From contig CAVUOD010000016.1 in assembly GCA_963743015.1 (NCBI GenBank), positions 92,367 through 156,366 on the forward strand: a stretch of DNA of 64,000 bases, read 5' to 3'. Source of the stretch: CAVSRC01 sp963743015 (GTDB lineage: Bacteria; Pseudomonadota; Alphaproteobacteria; Rhizobiales; Kaistiaceae). Position numbers and translations under genes: made by a program. Shown here piece after piece: positions 45,004 to 53,361 of this stretch. The stretch's first letter is position 1. Every line of letters begins with the position of its first letter. The notes under the pieces are model-generated. The model did not search any database, was not told the origin of the DNA, and was given only the letters and a program-made list of their open reading frames with translations.

Positions 45004-45303
45004 ATGGCCTATTTTCGCTTCTCTCAGTTCCCACGGCTCGGCTGGCGCGGCCAGATCGGGCTGGTGCTCGCCGTCGCGCTGGGGCTCGCTGCCGCCGTCG
45101 CGCTTGTCATCGTTTCGGTCGGCCTGGCGCTGGTGCTCCTGCCGATCGTCGCCATTGCCATCCTCGTCGGCCGCTGGCGGCTGAACAAGCTGATGGGCGA
45201 GGCCCGCAAGACATGGGAAGAGCAACAGCAGCAACAGGGCCGATCGAGCTATATCGAGACGGACTACATCGTCGTCGACGACAAGCACGACCGGCGCCGC
45301 TGA
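45004..45303 (+). CDS. Small membrane protein of unknown function
   Basis: A 99-residue protein with a hydrophobic hairpin (GLVLAVALGLAAAVALVIVS and GLALVLLPIVAIAILVG) followed by a polar, glutamine-rich tail (ARKTWEEQQQQQGRSSYIET). No family recognised. A strong bidirectional terminator follows, which supports a real transcription unit. Confidence 0.65.
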   Translation: MAYFRFSQFPRLGWRGQIGLVLAVALGLAAAVALVIVSVGLALVLLPIVAIAILVGRWRLNKLMGEARKTWEEQQQQQGRSSYIETDYIVVDDKHDRRR

Positions 45304-45321
45304 ACACTATCGATCGCGGAG

Positions 45322-45348
45322 AAAAGGCGGGCCCGAGGCCCGCCTTTT
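45322..45348. terminator. Bidirectional rho-independent terminator
   Basis: AAAAGGCGGGC (45322-45332), loop CCGAG, GCCCGCCTTTT (45338-45348). It lies between convergent genes and has A/T runs on both sides, so it can end transcription from either direction. Confidence 0.9.
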
Positions 45349-45357
45349 GCGTGGGCC

Positions 45358-45948
45358 TCAGGCCGCGGCGCGGCACGGGTCGAAGGCCGGCTCCATGCCG
45401 CCGATGGCGACCGGCGAAGCCACCATGCCCAGCGCCTTCTCCATGGTGAGGCCGCGGAAGGTGATCCCGTCCGGCAGGCCGAGCGCCATGGGACGGACCG
45501 CCTGGTAACCAAGGGCACGGTAGAAGGGCACGCCGGAGAGCAGCGCGTTCAGCTCGATACGGCTGAAGCCGGCGACGAAGGCTTCCTGTTCGGCGCGCTC
45601 CATCAGCAGCCGCCCGAAGCCGTGGCGCGCCCAGTCGTGATGCACGAAGACACTGCGGATCTTGGCGGCGGACAGGTCCACCGGGGCGCCGTTGACATAA
45701 TTGGCGCGGATGCGGCTCCAGCCGCCGGAAGCGACCGGCCGGCCAGCGACCTCGACCAGGTAATAGGTGCCCTCGTCGATGAGCTGGTCATCCATGGTGC
45801 CGACGAAGGCGATGAAGGCTTCGATCTCCTCGCGCGAATAGCAGTGCGCAGCCAATGTGCGCATGGAATTGGTCTGCATGGCGCGCAGATGGTTGCGGTC
45901 GCTCATTCGCGCCCGGCGGATGATGAAATTGCTGGAATCGGTATGCAT
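45358..45948 (-). CDS. GNAT-family N-acetyltransferase
   Basis: Acetyl-CoA-dependent N-acetyltransferase (196 residues from ATG 45948). GNAT landmarks are IIRRARMSDRNHLRAMQTNS, GTYYLVEVAGRPVASGGWSR and motif A, IRSVFVHHDWARHGFGRLLM; a GVPFYRALGYQAV strand closes the fold. The substrate is unknown. The long-frame start at 46011 is unlikely, since it adds residues without a family match. Confidence 0.78.
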   Translation of the reverse strand: MHTDSSNFIIRRARMSDRNHLRAMQTNSMRTLAAHCYSREEIEAFIAFVGTMDDQLIDEGTYYLVEVAGRPVASGGWSRIRANYVNGAPVDLSAAKIRSVFVHHDWARHGFGRLLMERAEQEAFVAGFSRIELNALLSGVPFYRALGYQAVRPMALGLPDGITFRGLTMEKALGMVASPVAIGGMEPAFDPCRAAA

Positions 45949-46102
45949 CGTCGTCTCGCCGGCGGGCAGCCGGTCCTCGTGTCGCCCAAATGAAAATCCC
46001 GTGCGCCGCATGGCTGGTGGCAGCCAACGGCGGTACGGGAATGGCGTGTGAAATAGGCTGGAACGTGGCGCTCGGCAGTGACGCGCTTCACATATGCGCG
46101 AG

Positions 46103-47641
46103 TCAGGCGAGCGCCTTGCGCGGGCTGACCGAGCGGGCGCCGAACAGGACGAGAAGCGCTATCGTTGCGCTGACCGCGGCGAAGCTGAGCGAGCCGCCGG
46201 CGGCAAGGCCGGTCGCCGCCGCCCACGAAAACGACGTCAACGCCTCGGCGAAGGTGGCGATGCGCGAGGAGGTGTGGCGGCGACGGAAGTTCGAACGCTT
46301 CGCCTGGGCGCGGAACCAGAGCTGGATGCGGATGGTCGAAGCGGCGGCAATGACGATGCCGCCGATGGCGACGACGGCATGATGCGGCGACAGCCAGGCA
46401 AGAACGAGAAGGAACGGGGCGAGTATCATGATGACGGCGCCCATCACCGCCTCCACCTTGGCGCGGGTGACCGCCAGCGGCCGTATTGGTGCCGTCATCA
46501 CCAGGTCGGGCGCGTCCTCGCCGGAAATGGCCAGCCAGGCGAGCGCACCGCCGAGCTGACCGCCGACGGTGGTGAGAACCATCACCACGACAACCAGCGC
46601 GCCGGTGGCATCGCCGAAATTGCGCATGAGCAGCAGCGCCGGCGGCACCAGGTAGAAGAGCTGGGTGAGCGTCTGCGACGCCAGCCAGGGATCGCGGCGG
46701 AGCAGCAGCCATTCCTTGTGGCGCAGCGCCGCCGCCGGCGAGCGCAGCACAAAGGCGCGGCCGCGGGCGCGGCGGCGCCCGCGCGGTGCCGCCAGGTCGG
46801 TAGCGGCGAGGGAATGCTCGCCAAGCCGCGGGGCGAACGCCGCCATGACGGCGGCAAGGATGGCGAAGCAGATCACCAGCACACCGGCAAGCGCCGCCCA
46901 GTCGCCCATGATGGCGCGCGCCGGCCACCACAACGGGCTGTCGACGCCCGGTAGGCCGGCGATCAGGGTCTGGGCGATGGCCATCGCCGGCCTGACCATG
47001 GTGCCGTAATAGATGATGGCGAAGACCTGGATGCCGATGGCGAAGCCGGCGCCGATGACGGCGGCGAGGACCTGGGCGACCAGCCGGGTGCGGCGGGCAC
47101 CGAGCACGCGGAAGAGGGCGATGGTGATCGCCACGGCGATCGCTGCGGCAGCGACGCCGAGGCCGACGGCGAGGCCGAAGCCGGCGAGCCAGCGCGGGCC
47201 GCCGGCAAGCGTCAGTACATCGATGAAGGGCGTCGAGATGACCACCGCGATCATCGCGATCAGGCCGGCCGTCACCGCGATGCGCACCGAGAACAGGCGG
47301 CGCGGACTGACCGGCGACGACAGCACGAGGTCGAGATCGCCGCGGGCATAGAGGGTGCGGGTGACCGATTCCATCGCCTGGCTGAGCAGCAGCGAGATGT
47401 AGAGCACCACGATCAGCGACACCGAGACCAGCGACGCCTTGTCCGGATTGACCCCGTCATCGGCGAAGCGGGCGACGATCGCCCAGGCTGGCAGATGCAG
47501 CGACAGGGCGACGAGGATGAGGATGGTCACCGCGGTCGACAGACGGCGGCGATTGCCGGCGGTCACCATGGAGAGCCAGTCGCGCCAGGCCAGCCGTGCC
47601 TCGTGGCCGACAAGCCAGGCAATCGAGCCCGGACGGATCAT
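46103..47641 (-). CDS. ABC transporter permease (multi-helix)
   Basis: Membrane subunit of about 512 residues with about 12 hydrophobic segments, among them TAVTILILVALSLHLPAWAI, VSLIVVLYISLLLSQAM and IAVTAGLIAMIAVVISTPFI. A polar Arg-rich loop (APRGRRRARGRAFVLRSP) separates the two halves. It resembles large-permease ABC exporters of the ABC-2 kind. It overlaps the ATPase gene upstream by 4 bp (ATGA, 47638-47641), so the two make one exporter of unknown substrate. Confidence 0.82.
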   Translation of the reverse strand: MIRPGSIAWLVGHEARLAWRDWLSMVTAGNRRRLSTAVTILILVALSLHLPAWAIVARFADDGVNPDKASLVSVSLIVVLYISLLLSQAMESVTRTLYARGDLDLVLSSPVSPRRLFSVRIAVTAGLIAMIAVVISTPFIDVLTLAGGPRWLAGFGLAVGLGVAAAAIAVAITIALFRVLGARRTRLVAQVLAAVIGAGFAIGIQVFAIIYYGTMVRPAMAIAQTLIAGLPGVDSPLWWPARAIMGDWAALAGVLVICFAILAAVMAAFAPRLGEHSLAATDLAAPRGRRRARGRAFVLRSPAAALRHKEWLLLRRDPWLASQTLTQLFYLVPPALLLMRNFGDATGALVVVVMVLTTVGGQLGGALAWLAISGEDAPDLVMTAPIRPLAVTRAKVEAVMGAVIMILAPFLLVLAWLSPHHAVVAIGGIVIAAASTIRIQLWFRAQAKRSNFRRRHTSSRIATFAEALTSFSWAAATGLAAGGSLSFAAVSATIALLVLFGARSVSPRKALA

Positions 47642-48390
47642 GCCGCGGCGCTTTCGGCGACCAGCGACAGGAACACGTCCTCGAGGCTGCCGCCGCGACC
47701 GGCGCGCAGGCTGAGCTCGGCCAGCGTGCCTTCGGCGATCAATCGACCATTGGCGAGCACGCCGATGCGCTCGGCCATGCGCTCGGCCACTTCGAGGATA
47801 TGCGTGGTCATGATCACCGTACCGCCGGCGCGCACGCGCGCCTGCAGCACGTCCTTCACCTGGCGGGCGGTGCCGGCATCGAGCCCGGTCAGCGGTTCGT
47901 CGAGAATGATCAGGCGTGGATCGTGGACCAGCGCGCCGGCCAGCGCCACCTTCTGGCGCATGCCGCGCGAGAAGCCCTCGCAGCGCTCGTCGGCGTGCGG
48001 CCCGAGACCGAGCCAGTCGATCAGCTCGCGGGTATTGGCTTCGGCCTGCGGTGCCTCGATGCCCCACAGACCGGCGACGAATTCGAGATATTCGCGCGGC
48101 GTCAGCTTGTCGTAGATCATCGGCTCGTCCGAGACCCAGGCCATCATCCGCTTGGCGGAGACCGGGTCGGCGAGGGCATCGGTGCCGAAGACGGAGATCG
48201 ATCCGGCGTCTGGCGTCAGCAGCCCGACCACCATGCGCAGCGTCGTCGTCTTGCCGGCACCGTTGGGGCCGAGCAGGGCGTAGAACTCGCCGGCGCGCAC
48301 GGTGAGATCGAGATCATCGACCGCGGGGCGCTCGAAGGTCTTGGCAAGGCCGGCCAGGCTCAGGGCCGCCGGCTGAACGGGTTGATCCAT
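47638..48390 (-). CDS. ABC transporter ATP-binding protein
   Basis: ATPase of 250 residues. Walker A is YALLGPNGAGKTTTLRMVVG, the signature is GFSRGMRQKVALAGALVHDP, Walker B is RLIILDEPLTGLD and the H-loop is IMTTHILEVAERMAERI. It is of the DrrA/ABC-2 exporter type (C-terminal EDVFLSLVAE). It is the first gene of the two-gene transport operon. Confidence 0.92.
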   Translation of the reverse strand: MDQPVQPAALSLAGLAKTFERPAVDDLDLTVRAGEFYALLGPNGAGKTTTLRMVVGLLTPDAGSISVFGTDALADPVSAKRMMAWVSDEPMIYDKLTPREYLEFVAGLWGIEAPQAEANTRELIDWLGLGPHADERCEGFSRGMRQKVALAGALVHDPRLIILDEPLTGLDAGTARQVKDVLQARVRAGGTVIMTTHILEVAERMAERIGVLANGRLIAEGTLAELSLRAGRGGSLEDVFLSLVAESAAA

Positions 48391-48486
48391 CCGGGCCTCG
48401 GAGGAAGCTTGTACAGCGCCCCCTCCTATATGGTCGGGATTGAGACCCGGTAAACTTGACCGTCGGAAATCGCCGGAATTAGCCGC

Positions 48487-48822
48487 CTACCACGGCTTCA
48501 TGAAACCGCCGAAAACCCAGCCGTGGACCGGCCCGGCGAGCTCGCACCAGCGCGTCGTCACGATCAGGCGCTGACGAAAGCGCGACATGTAGGCAATGTT
48601 CTTGAGGTCGAGGTCGCGGGTGCACTGGCCGGTGAGGTCGAGGCGGTCGCCGCCCCGGACGGTTCCGACGAGTGGCGCGGCAGCGGACGCGTAAGCCCGC
48701 ACCGGCACCCTCACCCAGCCACCGCTCGCCACCCAGTTGCGCGCCGCGGCCGGGCCCGTCGCGGCGGCAAGCCCGAGGATTGCCAGCAGCGCCGCTATGG
48801 TTTTCGTCTTTCTGCGCAACAT
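48487..48822 (-). CDS. Exported SH3-like domain protein
   Basis: Secreted protein of 111 residues. The signal peptide is MLRRKTKTIAALLAILGLAA with the cleavage region AAARNWV. The mature part WVRVPVRAYASAAAPLVGTV and RGGDRLDLTGQCTRDLDLKN resembles a small bacterial SH3 fold, and two cysteines (in QCTRD and RWCELAG) likely pair. A GGGGGAGAG stretch precedes the ATG at 48822. It lies 100 bp downstream of the MFS gene. Confidence 0.68.
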   Translation of the reverse strand: MLRRKTKTIAALLAILGLAAATGPAAARNWVASGGWVRVPVRAYASAAAPLVGTVRGGDRLDLTGQCTRDLDLKNIAYMSRFRQRLIVTTRWCELAGPVHGWVFGGFMKPW

Positions 48823-48921
48823 CAATATCTCTCCCCCGCAATCACCGCATTGCGATGATAGACGGCCGCCCCGGTGTGGCAAGGCCCGCCAGCGCGATAA
48901 ATCGGCGCCGACGGTGCGCAA

Positions 48922-50163
48922 TCAGCCGCGACGGTCGAGCCGGCGGGCCTGGCGCAGCATGGGGAAGGCCCAGGCCCAGATGCCGGCGACGGCCATGGTT
49001 CCGATGGCACCGACGACCACGGCGGGAACCACGCCGATCAGGGCGGCGACGGTGCCGGCACGGAATTCGCCGAGTTCGTTGGAGGCGCCGATGAAGACGG
49101 CGTTGACGGCGCTGACGCGGCCGCGCACGGCATCGGGCGTCCACAACTGGATGAGGGTCTCGCGGATATAGACGCTGATCATATCTGCGGCGCCGGCAAG
49201 CGCCAGGGCTGCGACCGACAGCCAGACGGCGGTCGAGACGCCGAAGACCAGGGTGAAGGCGCCGAACAGGGCGACGGTGACGAACATGATCGCGCCGGCA
49301 CGATCGCGCACCGGGCGGACGGCGAGATAGAGCGCGACGGCAATGGCGCCGATGCCGGGCGCGGCACGCAGCAGGCCGAGACCCCACGGCCCGGTATGGA
49401 GGATATCGCGGGCGTAGGCGGGCAGCAGCGCCGTGGCGCCGCCGAGGAGCACCGCGAACAGATCGAGCGAAATCGCGCCGAGCACGATCTTCTCGTGCCA
49501 GACATAGCGGAAGCCGGCGATCACGGTGGACCAGTTCGCCGGCTCCGGAGTGGTCTTCTGCGGCGGACGGGGGACGAGAGACACCAGCACGCCGGCCGCC
49601 ACCAGGAGAGCCACCGTTGCGGCATAGGGCGCCGCTGCGGCGACGCCATAGAGCAGGCCACCGACCACCGGCCCGACGATGATGGCGATCTGCCACGAGG
49701 AGGACGACAGGGCGATCGCGCTCGAAAGGTCGCGCTCGGGAACGAGATTGGGGACCAGCGACGAAGCGGCCGGGTTCATGAAGGCGCGGGCGATGCCGAA
49801 GACGGCGAGGATCGAAAAGATCCGGGCGGGCGAAATGGTGCCGGTGACGGTGAGCATGAGGAAGGCCAGGCCGCAGGCCGCCTCGATGAACTGACAGACG
49901 GCGACGATGCGACGGCGATTGTAACGGTCCGACACCGTGCCGGTGACCAGCACCAGCAGCAGGGCGGGCGCGAACTGAACGAGGCCGACGAGGCCGAGAT
50001 CGAACGGGTCGCGGGTGAGATCGTAGATCTGCCAGCCGATCGCCACGCTGAGCACCTGGGCGGCGAAAGTGGCGGCGAGGCGCGACAGCCAGAACAGCAG
50101 GAAGCTGCGGTGGCGGAATGCGCCCCAATGGCCGGCAGGCGGTTCGGCGTCTGCCGCTGACAT
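48922..50163 (-). CDS. MFS transporter (EntS-like)
   Basis: Twelve-helix major facilitator (413 residues) of the MFS_3 group that includes the enterobactin exporter EntS. Landmarks are FLLFWLSRLAATFAAQVLSV, the loop-2 motif TGTVSDRYNRRRIVAVCQFI, and the second-half IRETLIQLWTPDAVRGRVSA. No siderophore genes are nearby, so the substrate is open. The N-terminal MSAADAEPPAG is cytoplasmic. Confidence 0.83.
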   Translation of the reverse strand: MSAADAEPPAGHWGAFRHRSFLLFWLSRLAATFAAQVLSVAIGWQIYDLTRDPFDLGLVGLVQFAPALLLVLVTGTVSDRYNRRRIVAVCQFIEAACGLAFLMLTVTGTISPARIFSILAVFGIARAFMNPAASSLVPNLVPERDLSSAIALSSSSWQIAIIVGPVVGGLLYGVAAAAPYAATVALLVAAGVLVSLVPRPPQKTTPEPANWSTVIAGFRYVWHEKIVLGAISLDLFAVLLGGATALLPAYARDILHTGPWGLGLLRAAPGIGAIAVALYLAVRPVRDRAGAIMFVTVALFGAFTLVFGVSTAVWLSVAALALAGAADMISVYIRETLIQLWTPDAVRGRVSAVNAVFIGASNELGEFRAGTVAALIGVVPAVVVGAIGTMAVAGIWAWAFPMLRQARRLDRRG

Positions 50164-50264
50164 GGTTCCCCCGGAGGCTCGATGCGGAAGGAGGCGCTTG
50201 GTTTACGCGATCGAAGCGGCGGGCGGAAGCAGAACGGTCCCGTGTGCGGCGTCCGGGCGTCCGC

Positions 50265-51734
50265 TCAACGTTCGATGCGGTCGATGAACCAGCGGGTCAG
50301 TTCGATCCACACCTGGTCCTTCTCGGCCTTGTCCTCGATGCCGTGGTCGATGTTGGGATTGTCGTTGATCTCGACGACGAAGACGCCGTCGGGCGTCTCC
50401 TTGAGGTCGACGCCATAGAGGCCGTCGCCGATGAGCTGGGCGGCGCGCAGGCCCATGTCGATGACGTTCGGCGGTGCCTCGTTCAGCGAGGGCGTGTGGA
50501 AGCGGCCTTCATCGCCCTTGCCGTCGGCGCCGTAGCGGACGATCTGCCAGTGGTTCTTGGCCATCATGTACTGGCTGACGAACAGCGGCTTGCCGCCGAG
50601 CACGCCGACACGCCAGTCGAAGGCGGTCGGCATGAAGGCCTGGGCGAGCAGCATGTCGGTATCCTCGAACCATTCCTTGGCAAGCGCCGCCAGCTCCTGC
50701 TGGTTGGCGACCTTCTTGACGCCGCGCGAGAACGAGGAATCGGGGATCTTCAGCACCATGGGGAAGCCGAGCGTATCGGCAGCGCGGGCGAGATCGTGCA
50801 TGCCGCCGACGATCACGGTCGGCGGCACGGCGAGGCCGTTCCCGGTCAACAGCTCGTGCAGGTAGATCTTGTTGGTGCAGCGGATCATCGAGATCGGGTC
50901 GTCGATGACCGGCATGCCCTCCTGCATGGCGCGGCGGGCGAAGCGGTAGGTGTGATTATCGATCGACGTCGTCTCGCGAATGAACAGCGCGTCGAATTCG
51001 GCCAGCCGCGACAGATCGCGACGGGTGATCGGCTCCACCTCGACGCCGAGCTTCTCGGCCACCCGCGCCCAGTGCTTGATGGTGGCGTGATCCGACGGCG
51101 GCATGGCCTCCTTGGGATCATAGAGAACGGCAAAGGAATAGCGCGGCGTGGCGCGATCCTTCTTCGAACGCCACTGGCGGGTGGTGTGGGTGTGCAGCGC
51201 GCTGTGGAAAAAGGCCAGTTCGCTCGGCGAGAGCTTGGTCACCGCCACCGGGGCAAGGCGGCGGATCTGCGGGCGGCCGTGGCCGTTGCTGCCGTTCTCG
51301 ATGGTGACCTCGAGCACCGGGCAGCGGAACCAGTCGAAGAGCAGGCGGCCGAAGCGGTCGAAACGGTGATCCTCGACCTCGCCGAAATAAGACAGGATGC
51401 GCGTCGGCACGGTCTTGTCGTTGGCGCTGGATAGCGCCTTGGCAAGCGAATCGTCGAGCTCAGGCAGCGCCTCGGCGTAGAGCTGGCGGGCACCGAGATC
51501 GATGATGGTCTCGACCGAGGGAATGACGCGGTGGCCGCGGGCCGCGGCCAGCAGTGAGCAGTAATAGCCGCGCGTCTGGTAGCTGAAGGAGCGCGACAGG
51601 TTGATGATCTTCGGCCGGGCGCCGGAGAAGAGGTTGGCGCGGGCCAGATAGTCCCGGGTGGTGATGACCTTGTGGGGCGTATCGGCGTTCGGAAAATCCT
51701 TCGGCGAGTTGACCAGGATCACCCAATCAGCCAT
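50265..51734 (-). CDS. RimK-like ATP-grasp ligase with RLAN N-terminal domain
   Basis: A 489-residue protein. The first part (WVILVNSPKDFPNADTPHKV, RSFSYQTRGYYCSLLAAARG) matches the RLAN domain found in front of RimK-type ligases; the last 290 residues are an ATP-grasp ligase (DPISMIRCTNKIYLHELLTG, GFPMVLKIPDSSFSRGVKKV, YGVDLKETPDGVFVVEINDN). It probably adds an amino acid to a peptide or protein. The GNAT gene ends 3 bp upstream on the same strand, the usual partner in such clusters. Confidence 0.85.
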   Translation of the reverse strand: MADWVILVNSPKDFPNADTPHKVITTRDYLARANLFSGARPKIINLSRSFSYQTRGYYCSLLAAARGHRVIPSVETIIDLGARQLYAEALPELDDSLAKALSSANDKTVPTRILSYFGEVEDHRFDRFGRLLFDWFRCPVLEVTIENGSNGHGRPQIRRLAPVAVTKLSPSELAFFHSALHTHTTRQWRSKKDRATPRYSFAVLYDPKEAMPPSDHATIKHWARVAEKLGVEVEPITRRDLSRLAEFDALFIRETTSIDNHTYRFARRAMQEGMPVIDDPISMIRCTNKIYLHELLTGNGLAVPPTVIVGGMHDLARAADTLGFPMVLKIPDSSFSRGVKKVANQQELAALAKEWFEDTDMLLAQAFMPTAFDWRVGVLGGKPLFVSQYMMAKNHWQIVRYGADGKGDEGRFHTPSLNEAPPNVIDMGLRAAQLIGDGLYGVDLKETPDGVFVVEINDNPNIDHGIEDKAEKDQVWIELTRWFIDRIER

Positions 51735-51737
51735 TGG

Positions 51738-52361
51738 CTAGGTCTCGTATTTGAGGGCCGACGACAGCCGGCCGATGGGAACCGAACAGGCGGGAGCAGC
51801 GGATAATGACAATTTCGTGGCGCGTGGCGACGGATCGGAGCCTCGCCGGCTCGGTTCCCCGTCCGCGTCGCCGGGACCTTTCCCGGCCGCAGGACTGCGT
51901 CGCGCCGTCCGGCGCAGGGCTTTCTGGAAGCGGAGCGCATCCGCCCCGTCGGCATAGTAGTCGCGGTAGGTGCCGATGCGCGCATAGCCGCGCCGGACGT
52001 ACAGGCGGATGGCGCCGGCATTATCGGGGCGGACCTCGAGGCGCAGGACGGCCGCGCCCGCATGCCGGGCCTGGCGTTCGGCATCGGCAAGCAGCCGGTC
52101 GCCGAAACCCTGGCCACGCGCCGCGGCGGCAAGTGCGATCGAATAGAGCCGGGCGACGGTGCTGCCGGCCCGCGTCAGCAGGAGGTGATAGCCGACGATC
52201 TGGCCACCGGCGACGCCGACGCGCAGGCGCGCGCTGGGGCGGCCCATCAGGCGGCGAAGGCTCTGCCGCGACAGGCGATCGGCGGCGAACGAACGGGTCT
52301 CGATCTCGCAGAGGGCGGCGAGATCGGCAGGCCTGCCATCGCGAATCCTGAGGCCCGGCAT
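51738..52361 (-). CDS. RimI-like GNAT N-acetyltransferase
   Basis: Acetyltransferase of 207 residues. Motif A is visible as LYSIALAAAARGQGFGDRLL, followed by LRLEVRPDNAGAIRLYVRRG and YARIGTYRDYYADGADAL, as in RimI-type protein N-acetyltransferases. A tail of about 45 residues (ARRSPAAGKGPGDADGEPSR onward) is not part of the fold. It is the first gene of the operon with the RimK-like ligase. Confidence 0.82.
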   Translation of the reverse strand: MPGLRIRDGRPADLAALCEIETRSFAADRLSRQSLRRLMGRPSARLRVGVAGGQIVGYHLLLTRAGSTVARLYSIALAAAARGQGFGDRLLADAERQARHAGAAVLRLEVRPDNAGAIRLYVRRGYARIGTYRDYYADGADALRFQKALRRTARRSPAAGKGPGDADGEPSRRGSDPSPRATKLSLSAAPACSVPIGRLSSALKYET

Positions 52362-52515
52362 GGAGATGGGTATCGGGAGTGGCCGTTTATCGATCGAACG
52401 CTGTGCGCCGATTCCTCGGAAAACTCAAGGCATTCCAACGTGCGTTGCCCAACCGGGCCGGCTGGCGCATAAATCCCCCTTCCCCGCCCACTCCAAGTCA
52501 GGACCCCGCAAGACC

Positions 52516-53301
52516 ATGTCCGCAGACGCTCGCCCCACCATCCCCGACCTCGCCGGCAAGGCCGTGCTCATCACCGGCGCCTCGACCGGCATCGGTGCGG
52601 CGCTGGCGCGCGCCTTCGCCAGCCAGGGGGCGAAAGTGGCGCTGCACTACAATTCCAGCGTCGATGCGGCGGAGGCGGTGGCCAAGGACATTGCCGATGC
52701 CGGCGGCGCCGTCTTCCTGGTCCGCGGCGACGTCACCGTCACGGCCAATACGGTGCGCATCGTCGACGAGGCGGCAAACCATTTCGGCGGCCTCGACGGG
52801 CTCATCAACAATGCCGGCCTGATGGTCGACCGGGTGCTCTATGCCGACATGACCGATGCGCATTACGACCGGGTGATGGACCTCAACGGCCGCTCGGTGG
52901 TGATGGCCACCCGCGCCGCCATTCCGTGGATGAAGAAGGCCGGCGGCGGATTCGTCATCAACACCACCTCGATCTCGGCGCGCACCGGCGGCAGCGCCGG
53001 TTCCGGCCTCTACGGGTCGGCCAAGGCTTTCGTCTCCAACGCGACGCGCGGCATGGCCAAGGAGCTGATCCGCGACAATATCCGCGTCAATGCGGTGTCG
53101 CCGGGGGTCATCCTGACGCCTTTCCACGAGCGCTACTCCTCGCCGGAGCAGATGGCGGCAGCGCTCGCCGCCATCCCGCAGGGCCGCCACGGCGTGGCGG
53201 AGGATTGCGTCGGCGCCTATCTGTTCCTCGCTTCCGCGTCGCTGTCCGGCTACATCATCGGCCAGGTGATCGAGGTCAATGGCGGCCAGCTGATGCCGTG
53301 A
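52516..53301 (+). CDS. Short-chain dehydrogenase/reductase (classical FabG-like)
   Basis: SDR of 261 residues. Cofactor motif LITGASTGIGAALARAFAS, NNAG in LINNAGLMV, serine in TTSISARTGG and the Tyr/Lys pair in SGLYGSAKAFVSN, then RVNAVSPGVILTPF. The ATG at 52516 starts MSADARPTIP. Substrate unknown. It is divergent from the GNAT gene and convergent with the antiporter gene. Confidence 0.87.
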   Translation: MSADARPTIPDLAGKAVLITGASTGIGAALARAFASQGAKVALHYNSSVDAAEAVAKDIADAGGAVFLVRGDVTVTANTVRIVDEAANHFGGLDGLINNAGLMVDRVLYADMTDAHYDRVMDLNGRSVVMATRAAIPWMKKAGGGFVINTTSISARTGGSAGSGLYGSAKAFVSNATRGMAKELIRDNIRVNAVSPGVILTPFHERYSSPEQMAAALAAIPQGRHGVAEDCVGAYLFLASASLSGYIIGQVIEVNGGQLMP

Positions 53302-53309
53302 TCCGGCGC

Positions 53310-53341
53310 GGCCCGGCTTCGCCGGGCTCCTCAGGATGAGG
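53310..53341. repeat. Short palindromic dispersed repeat / convergent terminator
   Basis: GCCCGGCTTCGCCGGGC (53311-53327) followed by TCCTCAGGATGAGG is the pattern of a palindrome commonly scattered between genes in Hyphomicrobiales. It lies between convergent genes and may stop transcription from both sides. Confidence 0.6.
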
Positions 53342-53361
53342 TCCCACGCCCGTCGCCCGCC

